Below, one piece after another: positions 18,715-27,565 of a stretch of DNA of 64,000 nucleotides. The notes beneath the pieces were generated by a model. It had not been told where the DNA came from. It did no database searches and saw only the letters and a list, made by a program, of their open reading frames with translations. Both the position numbers and the translations under genes were made by a program. The first letter of the stretch is position 1, and each line of letters starts with the position of its first letter. This DNA comes from Candidatus Onthocola gallistercoris. GTDB lineage: Bacteria; Bacillota; Clostridia; Lachnospirales; Lachnospiraceae. The DNA lies in NCBI GenBank assembly GCA_018715345.1, contig DVLT01000008.1, positions 1-64,000 of the forward strand, written 5' to 3'.

Positions 18715-19659
18715 TTATGCATCTGCATGCAAAGTGGACGCATCGTAATTTTCATTAAACAGTAGATGTTCGCCAAGTTTTCTGGCGGATTTGGGAGGTC
18801 GGACGGAAGCATGAGGCGCATCCGGTAAGAAACCTTCAAATATGAACATCTGAGCCCGGCTGCGCATCTTTTCATAGGCATCCCGGCTTTTGATGGTCCA
18901 GACAGCCAGTTTGGAACGGAACAGTCCGCAGGCAATCCGTACATTCAGACTGCCGATATCCGTATATTTGTAGGAGATAAAATCCGGGCGGCAGAGAAAA
19001 TTGCTGCATAATGATGTGATCAGGAAAAGGACCAGATCACAATGGGGCTTCTCTTTAAAAAAGTTACAGGATAGCTGTCCCCGCAGGATATCCGGATGAT
19101 GTTTGCGGAACCATCGGAGCACAAGCGGGTTAAAGGATTCGATCAGGAAGGGCCCTTGATAGGCAGCCAGCGCTTCGTAAACCTTACGGCATAGTTCCTT
19201 ATACTTGGCTGTTTCACATTTTAATTCGATGAGAAGCGGAACCTGACCGTTTACCATCTGAAGCACTTCATCCAGTGTGGGGATCGTCTCTTCTGTATTC
19301 AGAAGATGATAAGTGCGGAGTTCCTTTAAAGTGGTCCGTTCGATCTTGCGGTCAATATGGCACATGCGGTAAAGGGACTCATCGTGATGGACAACAAGCT
19401 GCTGATCTGCAGTGAGATGCACATCCAGTTCGATACCGTAATTGCGGTCCACAGCCCGTTTGAACGCCATCATGGAATTTTCCGGTATACCCCAGGAATT
19501 GTCGTGAAGTCCCCGATGGGCAAAGTTTTTTCCAACAAAAGGCTCCCATACCTTTTGCCGGCGTCCAGGGATCCGGGGCGCGGTGGCGAACAAAAAGCCC
19601 AGTTGGAGAAAAAAGGCAGTATGGAGCAGATGCCGGGCCTTTTTTGAAATATTTCCCAT
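18715..19659 (-). CDS. glycerophosphodiester phosphodiesterase
   Basis: A 314-residue GDPD family enzyme hydrolysing glycerophosphodiesters to glycerol-3-phosphate and an alcohol. Residues FAHRGLHDN, IPENSMMAFKRAV and ELDVHLTADQQLVVHHD carry the catalytic His pair and metal-binding Glu/Asp. A hydrophobic N-terminal stretch (HLLHTAFFLQLGFLFATA) may be a membrane anchor. The C-terminal domain shows AVWTIKSRDAYEKMRS, as in UgpQ. TGAGGTG is 6 bases before the ATG at 19659; a GTG at 19668 overlaps that site. Confidence 0.88.
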   Translation of the reverse strand: MGNISKKARHLLHTAFFLQLGFLFATAPRIPGRRQKVWEPFVGKNFAHRGLHDNSWGIPENSMMAFKRAVDRNYGIELDVHLTADQQLVVHHDESLYRMCHIDRKIERTTLKELRTYHLLNTEETIPTLDEVLQMVNGQVPLLIELKCETAKYKELCRKVYEALAAYQGPFLIESFNPLVLRWFRKHHPDILRGQLSCNFFKEKPHCDLVLFLITSLCSNFLCRPDFISYKYTDIGSLNVRIACGLFRSKLAVWTIKSRDAYEKMRSRAQMFIFEGFLPDAPHASVRPPKSARKLGEHLLFNENYDASTLHADA

Positions 19660-19753
19660 AAAAAACACCTCATTTTATGATTTGTAAAAACATATAATAA
19701 ATACTAACATCGATCGAGGGAAATATCAAGCCGGGCAGACAGGGAGAATACCC

Positions 19754-19782
19754 TTGAATTTACCCGCATATTAGGATATAAT
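19754..19782 (+). promoter_or_regulatory. sigma-A promoter of 6S RNA
   Basis: TTGAAT (19754-19759), 17 bp spacer, TATAAT (19777-19782). Transcription would start near 19789, a few bases before the 6S 5' stem. Confidence 0.8.
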
Positions 19783-19788
19783 ATTTAC

Positions 19789-19973
19789 AGTAAATAAGCC
19801 TGGAGTGTTCGATAGTCCTGCTATTTTGAACCTACATTTATTTGAACGGGATGCCATATAGTAATAATATGTCAGGCCTCCGATTTGCAGTGGAAGACAG
19901 AAAAATTAATGAGGCAACCCACTTGACGTCTCGCTAGGCGTCAGAATGCAGGAGACGGCACTCTGGGTTTTTT
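19789..19973 (+). ncRNA. ssrS: 6S RNA (SsrS)
   Basis: A promoter-driven, non-coding stretch of about 185 nt whose ends pair: CCTGGAGTG (19799-19807) with CACTCTGGG (19959-19967), nine pairs including two wobbles, then a T-rich tail. The 5' side CTGGAGTGTTCG and the internal GCAGTGGAAGACAG segment match my memory of Lachnospiraceae/Clostridia 6S RNAs, and size and rod-like end-to-end pairing fit. By family function it binds the sigma-A holoenzyme in stationary phase and templates product RNAs. A covariance-model search would settle it. Confidence 0.75.
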
Positions 19974-20009
19974 ATTTCAGGGAAATTCATTCATAAAGAT
20001 CATAAGACA

Positions 20010-20037
20010 AAAGACGACAGTTTAGTCGTCTTTTTTT
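20010..20037 (+). terminator. intrinsic terminator
   Basis: GACGAC (20013-20018) pairs with GTCGTC (20025-20030), extended by A/T pairs, with seven T after it. It sits between the 6S RNA and the SpoIID gene and may be a second stop for the 6S transcript. Confidence 0.75.
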
Positions 20038-20054
20038 GTCGGAGGAGGGATAAT

Positions 20055-22313
20055 CTGAAACGGCGTCTCTTTTTAATGGCCATGGCCGGTATCATACTCA
20101 CCGGTCTGCTTTTATATGTATTCTATCTGAGAAACATGTGGCTTTCCCAGGAACAGCTGACCCGCGCCCAGGCAGCTAAGATGCTGGCATTGATGCATTG
20201 CAGCAAAACAGAATGTGAAGCGGCGGTGGATGTATCTGCCATCCGGGATGTGGATGAAAACAGCTGGTACGGAAAATATGTTTCTGTGGTCATTAACGAA
20301 GGATGGATGTCCCTGACAGACGATGGGGATTTTCGCCCGATGGATGCGTTTACATATGGGGATATGCGGACCATTATGGAATGCTTTCATGTTTCGGAGG
20401 ACAATCTGAGCTTTTCCATGGATTTTGTGCAGGAGGATGGTCTGGTCCCGAAACATCGATGGCTGGAAGTTTTCCGTCTGCTCTGTGTCCAAAACAGCCA
20501 GATAACGACCCAGGCCATGCTGATCATCGGCACGGGCGCCAATATGACCGGCCTGAACGACTGGCAGCTCTTGTCCGACGACGGACTGAAAGGCTATGAA
20601 GGACTGACAGTGGATATGTACCTGTACAAGGAAGTGACAGCCTGGGTACGGGATGATGAGATATTGTGCATCATCGGCGAAAGCGGAGAGGAGGCAGTGC
20701 TGGAAAATGTATGGATATCCCAAGTGGGGGATACGCTGGATATTTTTACTCAGGGATTTACATTGAACATGGCTATTGGGCAGCCGTTGGAAGAGGACGT
20801 GGCAGAACAGATGGGGGATATCGTATTTGAAAACGGAACTTTAAAGGGTATAAGGATCAAACCGGACCATATACGGGCGCGTCTGACAGCAGTCGCTGGT
20901 GACAGTATGACGCTGGAAGGATATGGGCAGATCCCAACGACAGAAAAACTGGTGATCTATCAGATCTATCCCCAGCCCATGAACATTCAGCCGGATCAAC
21001 TGTTGGCAGATGGATCCACCACCTATGAGTTTGTTCTGGAAGGCGGATCCATATGCGGTGTCATCTGGCAGGCTTATACGGAAGAATCCATCCGTGTGCT
21101 TCTCCATGACGACAGTGATACCGACGACATCCATGAATATGTGACGCTGACTTGTGATGAGACTTATTGGGTCGCCAGTGATTCCATGATCGAGAAAAAA
21201 CAGGCGGGAGAAGAATGGACCATATCGGTCGGGGATCCCCGGCTGGAAGATGGGAAGCTGACCATTAAAGCGGATTCGGAGGAAGGCAAGATCCGGATGT
21301 TGTCTCTGGATCGGGGATGCGGTATTCCCAGCTATCGGGGAACCATCGAGCTGCAGCCGGCACAGGGTGGGATCCTGGTGATCAATGAACTGCTTTTGGA
21401 AGAATATTTATATGGCGTCGTGCCCAGCGAGATGCCGTCGGATTATGGGGAGGAGGCTTTAAAAGTTCAGGCAGTGTGCGCCAGGACTTTTGCACGGGCT
21501 CACCTGGATTCTTCCTTCAACGGTTATGACGCCCATGTGGATGATACGGTTTCCAGCCAAGTATACAACAACACCCTGGAGACGGATGCCAGCATACAGG
21601 CAGTCAAGGAAACGGCGGGTCAGGTGCTGGAGACGAACGGTGATCTGATTTCTGTATACTTTTTTTCCACATCCTGCGGCCATACTTCCGATGCGGCGGA
21701 TGTGTGGTATACCGGAGAGGGGGATACCACTGTTTCAGAGGCGTGCGGCCGTTTTTTAAGTGACGAGAACATTCCTTTGGTTCTGTCAGAACGGGAAGAT
21801 TTTGTGGCCTTTATCGACAATGATGCAGGATATGGATATTTTGAACAGGATATACCATGGTTTCGTTGGCAGACCACCGTATCTTTGTCGGACATTCAGG
21901 AGCACATGACCGAAGAACAGCGGACATCTGTGGGAAGATTGACAGAGGTTTCAGAAGGAGAGCGGGCAGAAAGCGGCCTGTTGAAATCCCTGGCGCTGAA
22001 AGGAGAAAATGGAAGCCTGGAAATATTTGGAGAATACAGGATACGCTCTGTTCTGTCACCGGAAAATACGTCTGTTTTGCTGCAGGATGGGGAAGAAGTC
22101 ACCGGGGCAACGCTGCTTCCCAGCGGATATATTTATATGGAACCGGTACTGGATGCGATGGAAAATGTGACCGGATATGAGATCCATGGCGGAGGATACG
22201 GTCATGGTACCGGCATGAGTCAAAATGGAGCCTGGGCCATGGCCAAGGCCGGGAAAAATTATCAGGAGATCCTCGAATATTTTTTCCCGGCGGCAGAGCT
22301 GATCGTGGAATAG
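20055..22313 (+). CDS. SpoIID/LytB domain protein
   Basis: About 750 residues. A short positively charged N terminus and one transmembrane helix (MAMAGIILTGLLLYVFYL) anchor a large extracytoplasmic part. The C-terminal third is the SpoIID/LytB domain: EEYLYGVVPSEMP, EALKVQAVCARTFA and the final GGGYGHGTGMSQNGA, a fold that in SpoIID is a lytic transglycosylase acting on denuded glycan. The central region is unassigned. Start choice: GGAGGAGGG at 20041-20049 is 5 bases before a CTG at 20055, which would add LKRRLFL ahead of the first ATG (20076) and give the anchor its basic residues; the ATG lies 26 bases from that site. Whether it acts in sporulation or vegetative wall growth is open. Confidence 0.85.
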   Translation: MKRRLFLMAMAGIILTGLLLYVFYLRNMWLSQEQLTRAQAAKMLALMHCSKTECEAAVDVSAIRDVDENSWYGKYVSVVINEGWMSLTDDGDFRPMDAFTYGDMRTIMECFHVSEDNLSFSMDFVQEDGLVPKHRWLEVFRLLCVQNSQITTQAMLIIGTGANMTGLNDWQLLSDDGLKGYEGLTVDMYLYKEVTAWVRDDEILCIIGESGEEAVLENVWISQVGDTLDIFTQGFTLNMAIGQPLEEDVAEQMGDIVFENGTLKGIRIKPDHIRARLTAVAGDSMTLEGYGQIPTTEKLVIYQIYPQPMNIQPDQLLADGSTTYEFVLEGGSICGVIWQAYTEESIRVLLHDDSDTDDIHEYVTLTCDETYWVASDSMIEKKQAGEEWTISVGDPRLEDGKLTIKADSEEGKIRMLSLDRGCGIPSYRGTIELQPAQGGILVINELLLEEYLYGVVPSEMPSDYGEEALKVQAVCARTFARAHLDSSFNGYDAHVDDTVSSQVYNNTLETDASIQAVKETAGQVLETNGDLISVYFFSTSCGHTSDAADVWYTGEGDTTVSEACGRFLSDENIPLVLSEREDFVAFIDNDAGYGYFEQDIPWFRWQTTVSLSDIQEHMTEEQRTSVGRLTEVSEGERAESGLLKSLALKGENGSLEIFGEYRIRSVLSPENTSVLLQDGEEVTGATLLPSGYIYMEPVLDAMENVTGYEIHGGGYGHGTGMSQNGAWAMAKAGKNYQEILEYFFPAAELIVE

Positions 22314-22319
22314 GGATTT

Positions 22320-23327
22320 TTAGAGGGGATTGCGGCCCCACAGCTTGAGAGAGCGATTCAGTAAGGCGCGTTTTCCTGGGGAAAAGACCAGGTCGAACTC
22401 ACCGGCATAGTCCAGGATACGGCCATTGAAACCCTGTTTAAAGCGGTAAACCCCATAATTGGGATGGGTCACATCCCAGTAATAGGGAATACCTTGAAAA
22501 TCATACAGATCGCTTCCCTGGGAGATGGCATATCGGATCATCTCCCATTGCATCAGATAATTGGGCATCAGTTCCCGGTGGGAAGAGGAGGAAGCGCCAT
22601 ACACATAACAGCTTTTCCCGGCGTAGGTCACCAGGAGAGCGGCTGAAAGGGGAATATTTTGGTAAAAACAGACAAATAGCTGACAGGTTTTTCCAAGTTC
22701 CCGATACATGCGTTTAAAATAGTTTTCGGAGCGGAGGCAGAAGCCGTCTCTGGCGGCGGTCTCCTTGCTGAGTTTATAAAAACTTCCCAGCATTTCCGGG
22801 CCGCATATCCTGCATTCCAGTCCATGGCGGCGGGCCAGACGGATATTATAACGATATTTTCGATGAAAGGCGGAAAAAATCTCATCTTCCGTCTTGTTTT
22901 TTATGTCCAGCACATAATTGTTCCGACACTGGACCGTATCATATCCGTTTTTTGTATCGGCGTGGACAAAACCGGATCGAACAAGATTTTGGATGGCCTG
23001 GGAGTCGTTGTTTTCGATCATCGGATCGATCTTAAATAGGCAGGCATGGTAGGCTCTGGCCAGTTGAATGACCTTTTCCGTCAGACGGGTGACCGCCTCA
23101 CCATTGTGAAAATCACAGACATAACCTCTGGGCGCATAAAAGACAGTTCCGCCAAGCAGCGGGATGCGGCGGATATGTATGCGCACAGCGCCGGTGATCT
23201 TGCCGTTTTTATCATGAATGGACAGTGTTTCGTGGGTAAAATGACACTTTACACGCTCCCAGGCTTCTGATTGGGTAAAGCTTCCGTTTGGATGCTCAGC
23301 AATAAAAGATTCAATATCATTCATCAT
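22320..23327 (-). CDS. FemAB-type peptidoglycan aminoacyltransferase
   Basis: A 335-residue protein of the FemA/FemB/FemX family, which adds amino acids from aminoacyl-tRNA to the lipid II stem peptide. Double GNAT fold signs are FYAPRGYVCDF, LFKIDP in the first half and AFHRKYRYNIRLARRHGLE, AALLVTYAGKSCYVYGASS, LYDFQGIPYYW, GVYRFKQGFNG in the second. AGGAGGTCG is correctly placed before the ATG at 23327. Convergent with the SpoIID gene (7 bp apart) and upstream of a C39-like peptidase on the same strand. The cross-bridge residue is not predictable. Confidence 0.9.
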   Translation of the reverse strand: MMNDIESFIAEHPNGSFTQSEAWERVKCHFTHETLSIHDKNGKITGAVRIHIRRIPLLGGTVFYAPRGYVCDFHNGEAVTRLTEKVIQLARAYHACLFKIDPMIENNDSQAIQNLVRSGFVHADTKNGYDTVQCRNNYVLDIKNKTEDEIFSAFHRKYRYNIRLARRHGLECRICGPEMLGSFYKLSKETAARDGFCLRSENYFKRMYRELGKTCQLFVCFYQNIPLSAALLVTYAGKSCYVYGASSSSHRELMPNYLMQWEMIRYAISQGSDLYDFQGIPYYWDVTHPNYGVYRFKQGFNGRILDYAGEFDLVFSPGKRALLNRSLKLWGRNPL

Positions 23328-23401
23328 GATCGACCTCCTGAATGAAGATTAAAATGACGTTGTATACATGTTGTATCTGAAAAGCAAGGTAATTGAAAAG
23401 A

Positions 23402-24166
23402 TCATCGGATGACCACACATCGCATGCCCATGGATTCATATCGGTCTTTAAACAGTTCCTTCTCATAGGCGGTCACACCGCTGGCCTGAAGTGGGTCATT
23501 AAAATAATAGAACTGATCATCGCATCCGATGAGGACCATACAGTGTTCATTGGCCATCCAAGTAAAAGTTTCACCGGTGCATTCCCCATGTTCATCCAAC
23601 AGCTGCCATGTGGACGATGGATAAGTTTCTTTCATATACATGGTCGTCCAGACCAATGCCGGGATACCCTGATCCGTATAAAGGGTTGTCAGATCTTCCA
23701 TGGAAGTGCCGCTCATGTCCACGGCCTGAAGAGAATCGGGCAGATACAGGGATAGCAGGCGGACAATGACGGGAGGATAACATCCATAGCCCTCATCGGT
23801 CCAAGGATCGCCAATATAAGCTTCGTCGGGAGAGGGCGCAGCCAGAGTACCATCCGGCAGATAAGAAAAATCAGCTTTATCAAGGGAAGAGACCAGTTCA
23901 GAGAGGGAAGGGGCACATCCGTAGTATTCCAGCAGCATGTAAGCGCTGACTGTTTCGCAGCCGGTGGGAAGGATATCCAGTTGGGAATAAAAAGGAACGT
24001 CAATGAGAGTTGGCAGGCCTTCGGAATATGGGTTGGCAAAAAAACGGCTTTCCTCGACAGTATTGGCTCTGCAGGGTGAAGTGAAAAGATAGAAAAATGA
24101 AAAGAACAGGGTTATGAGAAAACAGATAACCGCCATTCCTGCAAAATGTTTGATCAAGTATTTCAT
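23402..24166 (-). CDS. C39-like cysteine peptidase domain protein, exported
   Basis: About 254 residues. An N-terminal hydrophobic segment (residues about 8-30) is a signal or anchor. The mature part is a Peptidase_C39-like (papain fold) domain: IDVPFYSQLD, the nucleophile in PTGCETVSAYMLL, the histidine in NEHCMVLIGCD and the aspartate in FNDPL. It would act outside the membrane on wall peptides or proteins. The ATG is preceded by GGGGGATTTTT; a TTG start 19 codons earlier is less likely. It shares strand with femAB and lies between that gene and yihY. Confidence 0.82.
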   Translation of the reverse strand: MKYLIKHFAGMAVICFLITLFFSFFYLFTSPCRANTVEESRFFANPYSEGLPTLIDVPFYSQLDILPTGCETVSAYMLLEYYGCAPSLSELVSSLDKADFSYLPDGTLAAPSPDEAYIGDPWTDEGYGCYPPVIVRLLSLYLPDSLQAVDMSGTSMEDLTTLYTDQGIPALVWTTMYMKETYPSSTWQLLDEHGECTGETFTWMANEHCMVLIGCDDQFYYFNDPLQASGVTAYEKELFKDRYESMGMRCVVIR

Positions 24167-24251
24167 AAAAATCCCCCGTTTTCGTATGTCTTTATAAGAC
24201 AACTTTATCGCGGGGAAAGACAAGAAGTCTCCATAAAAATGTCAGAAAAAT

Positions 24252-24291
24252 GTAAAAAATAAAATAAGCGCCGACAGGCGTGACGGCGCTT
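24252..24291 (-). terminator. terminator of yihY
   Basis: AAGCGCCG (24266-24273) and CGGCGCTT (24284-24291) form a perfect stem; read on the minus strand it is followed by ATTTTATTTTTTA. Confidence 0.85.
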
Positions 24292-24299
24292 CCAAAAGA

Positions 24300-25136
24300 T
24301 CAATATTTCAGATGATAATTATCGGGTTTTTTTGGTGTGAGGGAGTAATTTAGTTCCGCTCCCAAAAAAAAGATATACATGATCATATAAAGATAAAGGA
24401 AAAACAGCATCAGGTAAGCCAGGCTGCCATACATGTAGGAAGGCGCCCTGGCGTAATCCACATATAGTGAAAAGATATAGGAACTGATCATCCAACCGCT
24501 GGCTGTAAAAACTGCACCTGGGAGCTGCCTGAGGATCCGCATCCGGGATGCGGGCAAAAATTTGTAAAAAACAGCAAACAGACAGATATAAAAGGATAGG
24601 GCAAAAAGCGTCCGTATCAGTCCAAGCATGGTGGAAAAATCTTCAAAAAAAGGAAAACGTTCCACAAGCCACATGAAGATCCGGTTGCCGAAAACGAGGA
24701 AGATCAGAGTGAAAATGATAAGGATGGCAAACAGGACCGTGTAAAAGGCTGCTTTTAACCGGATCCGTATATAGCTGCGGTTTTCCTCGATTTCATTCAC
24801 CGCATTCAGTCCGTTGGCTAAAGCCATGATGCCTTTTCCGGCACTCCATATGACAGTGATGATGGAAAAAGAAAGTAATGTGGTGCTGGAAGATCGATAA
24901 ATACTGTTGAGGACCGTCGCCGCCACAGAATAATATTTGGCAGGGATGATCAGGCTCAGGCCATCCAGCAGACCGTCCAGACCGATGGGTAGGAAACGCA
25001 GCAGTGTGAGGAGAAAGATGATAAACGGTATGGCAGAAAGGATGAGAAAATAGGCGGACTGGGCGGCAAAAGCCGAGACATGATCCCGCCGTATTTTTTT
25101 TAGCATATTCTGGACCCACACGATCAGACGCAGCAT
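24300..25136 (-). CDS. YihY/BrkB family membrane protein
   Basis: A 278-residue protein with about six transmembrane helices. The family start FAAQSAYFLILSAIPFIIFLL and the later SAGKGIMALANGLNAV and FFLGAELNY are characteristic of YihY (formerly wrongly called ribonuclease BN). The family is inner-membrane and of uncertain role. GAGGAGGGG lies before the ATG at 25136; the frame extends further upstream to 25232 without a ribosome site. Confidence 0.88.
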   Translation of the reverse strand: MLRLIVWVQNMLKKIRRDHVSAFAAQSAYFLILSAIPFIIFLLTLLRFLPIGLDGLLDGLSLIIPAKYYSVAATVLNSIYRSSSTTLLSFSIITVIWSAGKGIMALANGLNAVNEIEENRSYIRIRLKAAFYTVLFAILIIFTLIFLVFGNRIFMWLVERFPFFEDFSTMLGLIRTLFALSFYICLFAVFYKFLPASRMRILRQLPGAVFTASGWMISSYIFSLYVDYARAPSYMYGSLAYLMLFFLYLYMIMYIFFLGAELNYSLTPKKPDNYHLKY

Positions 25137-25573
25137 ACTTTCCCCTCCTCGAACCGTCAAAAGTCTGTATGACCGTCCGGCTATTGACGGATGTTTTTTT
25201 GTAAACTGAGGAAATTCTATCATGAATCCCATAAAAGTTCAATCAAATTCCAGCGCCAAGGCTTGACAATATCAATGTTTGCATTAAAGCAAAATTCACT
25301 GTAAAAGCTACGAATGCGTCAATGGACAGTTATGTGAAAAAGACATGAAATTTCATGCAGAAATCTTGACATAGATGTATAAAGATGTATTAACACCGTT
25401 TGAATTTCATGAACGGTTATTAGCCGCATAAAAATATTGCCCGGTACAAACCGGGCAACGCAAAAATTTTATATTTTTTTCATTGTCTACTTGACGGGTA
25501 GCACACCAAAAGGCGGCAGCCTGTCCTTTTGTCAGTTATTTTAATGGTTGATGATCCTCTGCAGCCGATGTGG
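25137..25573. other. intergenic region between yihY and queA
   Basis: No gene is seen in these 437 bases. They hold a terminator of queA on the minus strand (TTGCCCGG 25437-25444 / CCGGGCAA 25451-25458, followed by TATTTTTATG), and AT-rich sequence that should include the yihY promoter. Plus-strand TTGACA-like boxes near 25264 and 25368 lack a downstream gene on that strand. Confidence 0.6.
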
Positions 25574-26599
25574 TCATACAATGAACATCGCATCCCCGAA
25601 GCTGAAAAAACGGTAGCGCATATTGACTGCTTCTTTATAGGCGTCCAGAATATGTTCCTTGCCGGCCAGAGCGGATACGAGCATGAGCAAAGTGGATTCG
25701 GGAAGATGGAAATTGGTGATCAAAGCATCGATACATTTAAAAGTATAACCCGGATAGATGAAAATGTCTGTCCATCCGCTCGTTTCATGGACGGATCCTT
25801 GGGCGTCCGAGGCGGATTCCAGAGTCCGGGTGCTCGTGGTCCCCACGGAAATGATCCGGCCGCCGGAGCGTTTTGTTTCATTGATGGTATCCGCCGCTTC
25901 TTTACTGATCATGTAAAATTCAGAGTGCATGTGATGATTTTCCACATCGTCCACTTTGACCGGACGGAAAGTGCCCAGTCCCACATGCAAAGTGACACGG
26001 GCGATGCGAACGCCTTTTTCCTGGATCTTTGCCAGAAGTGATTCCGTAAAATGCAGTCCGGCGGTGGGAGCGGCGGCGCTGCCTTCGTGTTTGGCGTAGA
26101 CGGTCTGGTAACGGTTTTTATCTTCCAGTTTGTGGGTGATATAAGGGGGCAAGGGCATCTCGCCAAGGGCGTCCAACACTTCTTCAAAAATCCCCTCATA
26201 TTCAAAGCGGATCAGCCGGTTACCCTCATCCACCACATCTATGACCTGTCCTTTCAAACGACCGTCCCCAAAAGTGAGACGGGTGCCAGGGCGGGCCTTT
26301 TTACCAGGCCGGACCAGCGTCTCCCATACATTGCCCTCTTTCCTTTTTAAAAGCAGGACCTCGATATGCGCGCCGGTATCCTCTTTTATGCCGTGCAGAC
26401 GGGCGGGGATGACCTTTGTGTCGTTGATGACCAGGCAGTCGCCTGGATTCAGATAATCAATAATATCCGTAAAAATACGGTGTTGGATCTGACCGGTCTG
26501 TTTATCCAGGACCAGAAGCCTGGATGCGGAACGATCTTGCAACGGATCCTGGGCGATCAGTTCTTCCGGCAGATCATAATAAAATTCCGATGTTTTCAT
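25574..26599 (-). CDS. queA: tRNA preQ1(34) S-adenosylmethionine ribosyltransferase-isomerase
   Basis: A 341-residue cytosolic enzyme that transfers the ribosyl part of SAM onto preQ1 in tRNA, giving epoxyqueuosine. Family motifs: [40 protein letters not shown] and [10 protein letters not shown]. Length is standard. Its presence 9 kb from the preQ1-regulated salvage operon supports the view that this organism makes queuosine from salvaged precursors. Confidence 0.96.
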   Translation of the reverse strand: MKTSEFYYDLPEELIAQDPLQDRSASRLLVLDKQTGQIQHRIFTDIIDYLNPGDCLVINDTKVIPARLHGIKEDTGAHIEVLLLKRKEGNVWETLVRPGKKARPGTRLTFGDGRLKGQVIDVVDEGNRLIRFEYEGIFEEVLDALGEMPLPPYITHKLEDKNRYQTVYAKHEGSAAAPTAGLHFTESLLAKIQEKGVRIARVTLHVGLGTFRPVKVDDVENHHMHSEFYMISKEAADTINETKRSGGRIISVGTTSTRTLESASDAQGSVHETSGWTDIFIYPGYTFKCIDALITNFHLPESTLLMLVSALAGKEHILDAYKEAVNMRYRFFSFGDAMFIV

Positions 26600-26821
26600 A
26601 AATCTTTTCTGTCTCCTTTATCCGGTGTGAACCCGGAAATATCAGTTTTCAATTATATCATCCTGTCATGGGCATTTCAATACAGATGCGGAAGAAACAG
26701 GTGGGGAATCCTGTCGCTGTATTGGGAATTTTGTTGAATTTTCCCATATATTGTGCTAAATTAACCATTATATACAAAAAATGGAAATATATGCAATATT
26801 TCGGCACGGGAGGAGTTTCAT

Positions 26822-26941
26822 ATGGTACGTGAATATTTGAAACAGAATGTGTATGAAGCCTTGCAAGACCGAATGAAATTTATTTTTGAAGAGTTTGACA
26901 ATTGGCCAGGCATGGCGTCCGGCCGAAGAAGAGTCAGATGA
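26822..26941 (+). pseudogene. 5' remnant of a PAPS-reductase-like (DUF3440/IbrA) gene
   Basis: A 39-codon frame with a good ribosome site (GGGAGGAG) starts MVREYLKQNVYEALQDRMKF and continues IFEEFDN, which reads like the first residues of IbrA/DUF3440 proteins, where the PP-loop SGGKDS follows directly. Here the frame turns into WPGMASGRRRVR and stops. The PP-loop is missing, so I read it as a deletion remnant. It could still be expressed as a short peptide. No partner (IbrB/ParB-like) gene is seen. Confidence 0.5.
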
Positions 26942-27028
26942 CTGAGGGGCGGAGGGGCATCCAGGAAGCAGAACAGACCATCCTAATTGATAAAAATTTG
27001 CCTTGACCCTTATGGAAAAATGCACTAT

Positions 27029-27072
27029 GATATCCATAGAGAGTTAGTGAAAACTAACTCTCTATGGATATC
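27029..27072. repeat. perfect 20-bp inverted repeat with GAAA loop
   Basis: The arms at 27029-27048 and 27053-27072 (beginning GATATCCATAGAG) are exact complements around a GAAA tetraloop. There is no T run on either side, so it is not a typical intrinsic terminator. It lies 40 bp before the DUF2325 start and just after a gene remnant, so it may be an mRNA leader hairpin, a regulator site, or the trace of a mobile element. Confidence 0.85.
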
Positions 27073-27111
27073 TATTCCTTAAAATAGTCATATCAGAGAA
27101 AGGGTGGTCGG

Positions 27112-27399
27112 ATGAGTATCGTGATCGTAGGCGGCAACGAAAGAATGGCCGGACAGTATGTGGATATATGTAAAGAATATGGCTGCAAAGCCAAGGTTTT
27201 TACAAAAGAAAAAGGTTCCTTGCGCAAAAAGATGGGATGTCCGGATCTGCTGATCTTGTTCACCAGTACCGTATCCCATAAAATGGTCATCAGCGCTTCT
27301 CAAGAGGCGAAAAAAAATCGGATTCCTGTCGCCCACGTGCATACAAGCAGTGTTTCGGCGCTCCATACGATTTTATCGAAGCATTGTCAGCCGGCCTGA
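27112..27399 (+). CDS. DUF2325 domain protein
   Basis: A 95-residue small protein beginning MSIVIVGGNERMAGQY, with CPDLLILFTSTVSHKM and an ending RIPVAHVHTSSVSAL, all typical of DUF2325, a Rossmann-like fold of unknown biochemical role. AAAGGGTGG precedes the ATG. Its leader contains the perfect hairpin at 27029-27072. No operon partner. Confidence 0.85.
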   Translation: MSIVIVGGNERMAGQYVDICKEYGCKAKVFTKEKGSLRKKMGCPDLLILFTSTVSHKMVISASQEAKKNRIPVAHVHTSSVSALHTILSKHCQPA

Positions 27400-27506
27400 T
27401 GCCAGACATTCTATTTAGGAAGGTATACGTCTCTGTCTGCATGATCTTTTTGTGTAACAATCTTCATCGATCCTATGAAAATAAAAGATGGTGGAAAAGA
27501 TGGCGA

Positions 27507-27536
27507 TTGTATTTTATCTGTAAGGAGGGATATAAT
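27507..27536 (+). promoter_or_regulatory. probable promoter of plsY-like gene
   Basis: TTGTAT (27507-27512), 18 bp spacer, TATAAT (27531-27536), 30 bp before the start codon. Confidence 0.55.
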
Positions 27537-27565
27537 TGAAAATATAATGAAAGGATGTGAACCGT

